Below, in pieces: positions 59,594-64,000 of a DNA stretch of 64,000 nt. The translations under genes and the position numbers were made by a program. This DNA is from Thermogutta terrifontis (GTDB lineage Bacteria; Planctomycetota; Planctomycetia; Pirellulales; Thermoguttaceae). The stretch's first letter is position 1; every line of letters begins with the position of its first letter. The stretch lies in NCBI RefSeq assembly GCF_002277955.1, contig NZ_CP018477.1, positions 3,493,206-3,557,205 of the forward strand, written 5' to 3'. The notes under the pieces were generated by a model. The model was given only the letters and a program-made list of their open reading frames with translations, searched no databases and was not told the DNA's origin.

Positions 59594-60742
59594 TCAAGAC
59601 ACTTCAACAGGCGAGGACTTCTCTTTCACGGTTTGCAGAGCTACGACGGCCGCTCCGCGATTTCCTTTGTCAATAGCAGCAAGCGCCTCTTTCAATCCTG
59701 CCACCTGGTCCGGTGTGAAGGGAATCGCCTCGCCCGGGGGAGGCGGATCGGGCACCAGTTTCCGTGCCAGGGCTTTCAAAACCGCGGGGCGATCTTCTGC
59801 AATTCGCGTCGAGATGAGCAAACCATCGCACCATGCTCCCGGTCCGGGCGGTAGATCTCGCTTGTTCAAGATGACCATAGCTTCATGCCACTCCTTTTGA
59901 AGCCGCGCATACTCCGACGTCCATTCGGTGCTTCGGTCAAAAACAAGGAGGACCAGATCTGCCTCGCTCGCAATTCTGCGCGTCCGAGCAATGGCCTCCG
60001 CTTCCAGTTCGTCCTGCGGGGCCCGTATTCCTGCTGTGTCGTACAACTCCACAGGCCAACCCGCGACGACTGTCGCCACCGTCACAAAGTCGCGCGTAGT
60101 GCCCGGAGTTGGATCCACGATCGCCCTTTGGTATCCCACCAACCAGTTGAGGAGACTGCTTTTGCCTGCGTTGGGCGGGCCCACCAGTGCCACTTTATAG
60201 GGCTGGGTCAGATGAAGTCCGACCTTTTCCCAAGCGAGCAGCCGTCGGAGGATAGCCGACGCTTCCTGAAAATTGTCCTGTGCCAGGGCCCTTTGGGCTT
60301 GGTCGATCATCCTTGAAAGGGCCCCTCCGTACTGGTCCAAGAGAATCGACGTGACGGTCCAGGTGGGGGCGTCGGCCAGAGCGATTCTTGCGGCCGCCGT
60401 AATGGCGTTTTTTTCCATCCGGCGAATCCACTGCTCCCATGTTTCGCGACGAAATCCTGACGCCTCGAACTTCGCTACGATCGCCTCCACAAGAAGTGGA
60501 TTACCATGGCAATGCAGTTCGGCCGCCTCCCCATCCACAACCCGCAGGATCATCTCCTCATACTGACCGTCTCCGATCGGAAAACGCACCAGTACAGGCC
60601 GGGATTTCCGTTCGAAGCGGAACTCAGCGCCCGAGCGCCGCGTAAGCTGCCGCTCGAGGACACCTTTGACCGCCGGGCCTTCCAGTCGAATGGTGGCTAG
60701 CGCCGCACGGCCAGGGGGCGTCAGCACGATCACACGGTTCAT
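59594..60742 (-). CDS. mnmE: MnmE/TrmE-like tRNA-modification GTPase lacking the C-terminal Cys motif
   Basis: 382 residues, against ~450 in canonical MnmE. The N-terminal folate-binding-like domain (~1-110) has TPPGRAALATIRL but not the PGEFTKRAF box. A helical domain follows, and an inserted G domain: GPPNAGKSSLLN (G1), PGTTRDF (G2), DTAG (G3) and NKRD (G4). The last ~40 residues lack the FCIGK end that carries the essential Cys in MnmE, and the C terminus instead reads EKSSPVEVS. MnmE with MnmG makes the cmnm5 modification of tRNA wobble uridine. Loss of the Cys and the box suggests a variant or non-modifying paralogue. No mnmG lies nearby. Confidence 0.8.
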   Translation of the reverse strand: MNRVIVLTPPGRAALATIRLEGPAVKGVLERQLTRRSGAEFRFERKSRPVLVRFPIGDGQYEEMILRVVDGEAAELHCHGNPLLVEAIVAKFEASGFRRETWEQWIRRMEKNAITAAARIALADAPTWTVTSILLDQYGGALSRMIDQAQRALAQDNFQEASAILRRLLAWEKVGLHLTQPYKVALVGPPNAGKSSLLNWLVGYQRAIVDPTPGTTRDFVTVATVVAGWPVELYDTAGIRAPQDELEAEAIARTRRIASEADLVLLVFDRSTEWTSEYARLQKEWHEAMVILNKRDLPPGPGAWCDGLLISTRIAEDRPAVLKALARKLVPDPPPPGEAIPFTPDQVAGLKEALAAIDKGNRGAAVVALQTVKEKSSPVEVS

Positions 60743-61046
60743 GGCACGTCTTTCGGCAAAACCTGCTAATTCAGACTGGGAACAGGTGAGACGGTGTATA
60801 TATGCGACACACTCGTCTTAACAATAAGCATCCTGGATGTCTCTTTTGGGAATGGCAGGGTGGTCGCCACCCCAGTGATTTATTTGCAATCGCCTTTCCC
60901 GTTAACTATATTCTTTAAAGGAGAAAATTTCCCTGTGTCCTGCAGTTTCCCACCCGCGAAAATCAGTTCGCCCGCAATAGCAACTTCTTACTGTGTCGTT
61001 GTTGACTGTTGTTGACCAGTCTCACTAGTAACAGGAGGGAAGCACC
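60743..61046. other. control region upstream of the SHD1 protein gene
   Basis: 304 bases. Apart from the promoter listed at 60884-60912 and an AGGAGGG ribosome site before the ATG at 61047, I see no gene. Confidence 0.5.
60884..60912 (+). promoter_or_regulatory. probable sigma-70-type promoter
   Basis: TTGCAA (60884-60889), 17-base spacer, TATATT (60907-60912). The transcript would have a leader of about 125 bases ahead of the SHD1-protein start codon. Confidence 0.45.
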
Positions 61047-61961
61047 ATGGCGAAAAGACTCTTGCTTGTAACGGCCGCGATCCTGTCGTTGGGTTTCGCG
61101 GCGAATGTGTACGCGTGCAAGTGGTGGTCGCGACTTTGTGGCCGACACTACTGCTGTGAGCCGGCTGCCTGTTGTGTTCCAGTTCCGGCATGCGAGGTGG
61201 CCCCGCCGGCCTGCGAGGCTCCGGCTGCCACAACCGAGGAAGCGCCGCCTGCACCCACACCATCGCCAGGCGAGCTGAAGCCCGAGGCTCCCGCGGTAGC
61301 CCCCGCACCCGCCCCGGAAGCCAAACCGGAGGAGAAACCAGCCCAGCCGCCCGCCCCGGCAGCACCACCGGCTCCTGCGGCACCGGCTCCAGAAGAGAAA
61401 CCAGCTCCCCCGGCCCCCCAGCCGGAACAAAAACCGGCTGCCCCGGCGGCACCGGCTGAGACAATGCCTGCGCCGCCAGCACCGGCTCCGCAACCTGCTC
61501 CCGCTCAGCCGGCGCCTGCCCCCGAGGCAAAACCCGAACAGCCCGCAAGCCCGCCGGCAGCCCCAGCTCCTGAGGCGGCTCCACCTCAACCTGCCGCACC
61601 AGCCCCGGCTCAGCCGCCAGCCCCTCCAGCCCCAGCCGCGGAGGAAAAGCCCGCTCAACCGGCCGAACCACCTGCCCCACCGGCACCCGCCCCGGCTCAG
61701 CCCGCCGCTCCACCGGCTCCTGAGGCAGCACCACCGGCGGCTCCCGCTGCCCCGGCCGCCCAAAGCTCCTCCTATCGCATTTGGACGGATGATACCGGCC
61801 GGTATCACGTGGTCGCCCGATTTGTCGAAACACTCGAAAATGGCCGGATCGTCCGGCTTGTGCAACCCGATGGGCAGTTTGTCCGCGTGGCATTCGAGCG
61901 TCTGTCTCGGGACGACCAAACTTACGTGTTGAGCACCCTGGGGCAACTCGCCCAGCGGTGA
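61047..61961 (+). CDS. exported Pro/Ala-rich protein with C-terminal SHD1 domain
   Basis: 304 residues with AGGAGGG before the ATG. Signal peptide ~1-23. A Cys-rich start of the mature protein (CKWWSRLCGRHYCCE, CCVPVPACEVAPPACEA) precedes ~170 residues of Pro/Ala/Glu-rich repeats such as PAPAP and EEKPAPPAP. The C-terminal ~65 residues (YRIWTDDTGRYHVVARFV; RVAFERLSRDDQTYV) are an SLA1-homology domain 1 type, an abundant planctomycete domain. The extended PA-rich stalk would span the envelope and present the SHD1 domain; the Cys-rich part could anchor or cross-link. Codon and amino-acid bias in the stalk is strong. Confidence 0.8.
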   Translation: MAKRLLLVTAAILSLGFAANVYACKWWSRLCGRHYCCEPAACCVPVPACEVAPPACEAPAATTEEAPPAPTPSPGELKPEAPAVAPAPAPEAKPEEKPAQPPAPAAPPAPAAPAPEEKPAPPAPQPEQKPAAPAAPAETMPAPPAPAPQPAPAQPAPAPEAKPEQPASPPAAPAPEAAPPQPAAPAPAQPPAPPAPAAEEKPAQPAEPPAPPAPAPAQPAAPPAPEAAPPAAPAAPAAQSSSYRIWTDDTGRYHVVARFVETLENGRIVRLVQPDGQFVRVAFERLSRDDQTYVLSTLGQLAQR

Positions 61962-62081
61962 AGCTTGCTTCCTGCGGAATCATTGGCCGTAGGCATCCCA
62001 GAACGGTGTCTGCTTCCAGGTGGTTTTTTCAGGAAAAGCAGGCACCGATCAAGAACCATTGCCGGAGCTGAAATGAGAGTC

Positions 62082-62115
62082 CGAGACGGGAGTGCTGTCT
62101 CCCGTCTCATTTTTT
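62082..62115 (+). terminator. rho-independent terminator of the SHD1-protein gene
   Basis: Perfect 10-bp stem GAGACGGGAG / CTCCCGTCTC (62082-62107) with a six-base loop, followed by ATTTTTTA. Confidence 0.9.
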
Positions 62116-62232
62116 ATTGAGTTAAGCCTTGCGTAAGAGAACCGGCAGCCAACCGGGACAAAGGACCGGGCAATTGGCTTAGGTGGGACTTCAAGCGGGA
62201 TAGGACGAGCGCGGCCCAACTCTCGAGAAAAG

Positions 62233-62251
62233 GGACCTGCTGGTCAGGTCC
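62233..62251. repeat. single hairpin of the array family
   Basis: GGACCTG-CTGGT-CAGGTCC: identical stem to copies in arrays 1-3, with a loop differing by one base. The surrounding 61962-62435 stretch contains this element and the terminator but no gene. Confidence 0.8.
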
Positions 62252-62435
62252 ACATTGCCGGATTGGGTCGTCGAGACGCGAGCACCCGCCAGGACCGAAG
62301 CTTTTCCCGTCGGGAAAAAACTTCTTACTTTCTCCACACTCTTCGAGAAACCCTCTATTCGAACTCCGTGCAGGCCGTTATCCAGGAGCGGATGTCAGAG
62401 CCAGCAGCGAAGCGAACTCCTCCGCGCCAGGCAGC

Positions 62436-62951
62436 TCATGCCAGATAACGTGCGATCCGATTTTTGGTTTGGCACGAGGGAACCTGCGGGATCTGGTACG
62501 CCATCTGGTAGGCGTCCTCGACGGTGTCTGCGTAAAAGTTTCGCAGAATCCTGCACGCCCGGAAACCGAGCGATCGGAAGAAAAGCTGAGCAACGAGATT
62601 TGTTTCGCGAACCTCAAGCAGAATCTGATGCCGCCGATGTGGCGACAGCTTGTTGATCAATCGCTCCACGAGCGCGCGACCGATTCCTCTTCGTCTCCAG
62701 GCAGGGTCTACAGCCAGCGTCAGCACACGGAAATGATGAGGAGCCATCTCGTAGATCATGTAGCCGACGACCTGATTCTGGACCTCGGCCACAACGGCGA
62801 TGCAATGAGGCTGATGAGTACAGGAAAGAAAATCCGATTTCGTCCAGGGGAACTCGAAGCTTTCCTCCTCGATCTTAAGAACAGTCGGTAAATCCTCCTT
62901 CAACATCCAGCGAATGACAGGTCGAGTCGCCACGTCGAAATCAGTACTCAT
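62436..62951 (-). CDS. rimI: ribosomal-protein-alanine N-acetyltransferase (GNAT)
   Basis: 171 residues. RimI features: KIEEESFEFPWTKSDF near the N terminus, then VLTLAVDPAWRRRGIGRALVE (acetyl-CoA loop, R/Q-x-x-G-x-G/A) and LEVRETNLVAQLFFRSLGF (the Asn and Tyr/Phe region). It would acetylate the N-terminal alanine of ribosomal protein S18 in the cytosol. No tsaB or tsaD lies adjacent, though these genes often accompany rimI. Start at 62951 (MSTDFD) fits; the extra N-terminal segment before ~15 is unusual but short. Confidence 0.88.
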   Translation of the reverse strand: MSTDFDVATRPVIRWMLKEDLPTVLKIEEESFEFPWTKSDFLSCTHQPHCIAVVAEVQNQVVGYMIYEMAPHHFRVLTLAVDPAWRRRGIGRALVERLINKLSPHRRHQILLEVRETNLVAQLFFRSLGFRACRILRNFYADTVEDAYQMAYQIPQVPSCQTKNRIARYLA

Positions 62952-63144
62952 GGCAAACGTTCCTTGTCAGCCAGAGTCAGGGGAGAAAGGAAGAACTGTC
63001 CCTCTGCCGCCTTCCGCGACTGCCCTCCGTCATGCGTCACAGCTGAATAGACTATCAGAAATCAAATTGGCTGCCAAGAGAGCTTTTTTCGATTGGGAAA
63101 TTTCGACATATTGCAGAAGGTTTGAGGAGAAAATAGCCTGCGCT

Positions 63145-63747
63145 TCAGCCCCAAGAAAACCCTGCCAAACTTCGCAGTTTTTTGCGCAAGCGACTCAACC
63201 GGGCCCGCAACGGTCCCGGCTTGCAGCCAAGTTTACGTGCGATCTCCACAATCGGTAATCCTTCCAGTTGCATCCGGAACAAGTCGCGTTCCTCAGGAGT
63301 CAACTTATCCAGCAATTGGGTCAAAAGCTCTTCATTCTCCCACTGTTCGGCTGGTGCCTCGGGCGCCGACCACCGCGTCTGCTCGAGCGTGTCCTCTCCC
63401 AAACGAACCACGGGTTGCCGCCGCTGACGACGCCAGTACAGTGCCACCTTCCGTCGAATGACAGTGGCTGCCAGAGCGACGAGCTGCTCGGGCGAATCCA
63501 AATCGTACAATCCCGCTCGCAGGCCCGGGATCAACATCCGCTTCATTGACTGGACAAGGTCCAGGGTATCTACCTGGGAGCGAAGCAGCGGCCCGAGGGC
63601 CACACGCGCGATGATGTGGAACTTCGGCTCGCAGTATTCGAGAAGTTTGGCGAGGGCTTCGTCGTCTCCGTCGGCTGCCCGCTCCACCCAATCACGAAAG
63701 GGCGAGCGGGGGCTGGGTGACGATGCATGAGAAATCACATCTGCCAT
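63145..63747 (-). CDS. ECF-subfamily RNA polymerase sigma factor
   Basis: About 200 residues from ATG 63747; in-frame ATGs at 63771 and 63837 are also possible (no ribosome site separates them). Region 2 is divergent but present: WVERAADGDDEAL, SQVDTLDLVQSMKR and RRKVALYWRRQRR. Region 4 is clear: LTPEERDLFRMQLEGLPIVEIARKLG, then GPLRARLSRLRKKLR, the -35-reading HTH. The layout matches the large planctomycete-type ECF families. No anti-sigma gene is visible before the window ends. A TATAAT on the minus strand (63870-63865) is a possible -10. Confidence 0.82.
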   Translation of the reverse strand: MADVISHASSPSPRSPFRDWVERAADGDDEALAKLLEYCEPKFHIIARVALGPLLRSQVDTLDLVQSMKRMLIPGLRAGLYDLDSPEQLVALAATVIRRKVALYWRRQRRQPVVRLGEDTLEQTRWSAPEAPAEQWENEELLTQLLDKLTPEERDLFRMQLEGLPIVEIARKLGCKPGPLRARLSRLRKKLRSLAGFSWG

Positions 63748-64000
63748 AGCCGAGGATTCCGACGCTCGCATACCGAGCACGCAGAGGTCAACAACCACCC
63801 ACGCATTCCCGCTTTCGACCGAGCACAAAAACAACATCGAGCGAGCCTCGCGCCCGCCAGTTCTATTATAATCGAAATGTCACAACTTCCCGCAACTGTG
63901 GGGTTGCGCTGGCCAAAACTTCCACAAGCGGCCACCGTATCATCGGTCTGTGTTTCAGTCTTTGGAATTCGAGCGAGTTTTTCGAGGCGTCATTTCCCTG

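Noticed and set aside
61047-61961. Long antisense frames across the PA-rich gene
   Set aside because: Gly/Arg/Trp-rich reading of the opposite strand of a repetitive coding sequence; the plus-strand gene has signal peptide, ribosome site and terminator.

Overview
This window comes from a GC-rich bacterium that is very probably a planctomycete (Planctomycetota, Pirellulales-like, perhaps related to Thermogutta). That placement is inference from gene content; no rRNA is present. The clues are a 3-keto-disaccharide hydrolase (DUF1080) domain protein, an SHD1 domain on a Pro/Ala-rich exported protein, huge unrecognised membrane-anchored secreted proteins, two ECF sigma factors, TAT-exported hydrolases and a ceramidase-like enzyme. 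I saw no rRNA, tRNA, CRISPR array, transposase or phage gene.

Layout. 1-4.0 kb (+): exported or hydrolytic enzymes (alpha/beta hydrolase cut by the window edge, nitrilase-family amidase, M28 peptidase with PDZ domains). 4.5-8.1 kb (+): a polytopic membrane protein with a disordered tail, then a PMT/ArnT-type glycosyltransferase. 8.3-19.4 kb (+): two giant genes that look like three copies of one architecture (signal helix, beta-rich ectodomain, C-terminal membrane helices), the last two fused into a ~2,490-residue protein. 19.6-23.1 kb (+): a glutamine amidotransferase and a chemoreceptor, the latter enclosed by two long, similar arrays of short hairpin repeats. 24.0-27.6 kb (+): a BtaA/BtaB-like betaine-lipid pair, a PIG-L deacetylase and a stand-alone LuxR-type HTH protein. 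27.6-34.9 kb (-): membrane-anchored anti-sigma-like protein, ECF sigma factor, ceramide-glucosyltransferase-like enzyme, a third hairpin array, and FtsK. 35.2-44.2 kb (+): GH-A-like secreted enzyme, ParA ATPase with a small partner, a DUF1080/PHP-like fusion, LspA and a ClC channel with CBS domains. 44.3-54.7 kb (mixed): unknown protein, small exported protein, SGNH hydrolase, CPBP protease, ceramidase-like protein, D-lactate dehydrogenase, a split spermidine-synthase-like pair, and a small cytochrome c'-like protein. 55.0-64 kb (mixed): a degenerate enolase-superfamily protein, zinc-ribbon protein, GT9 heptosyltransferase, NAD-dependent epimerase, PilZ protein, an MnmE-like GTPase lacking the C-terminal cysteine motif, the SHD1 protein, RimI and a second ECF sigma factor.

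How genes relate. Few long operons are visible. Likely functional units are btaA-btaB (phosphorus-free membrane lipid), sigma/anti-sigma (with an ECF-like promoter between them), parA plus partner, and the split spermidine-synthase-like pair. The strongest candidates for something new are the hairpin arrays, whose stems co-vary between copies while loops stay the same, and the triple giant-module locus.
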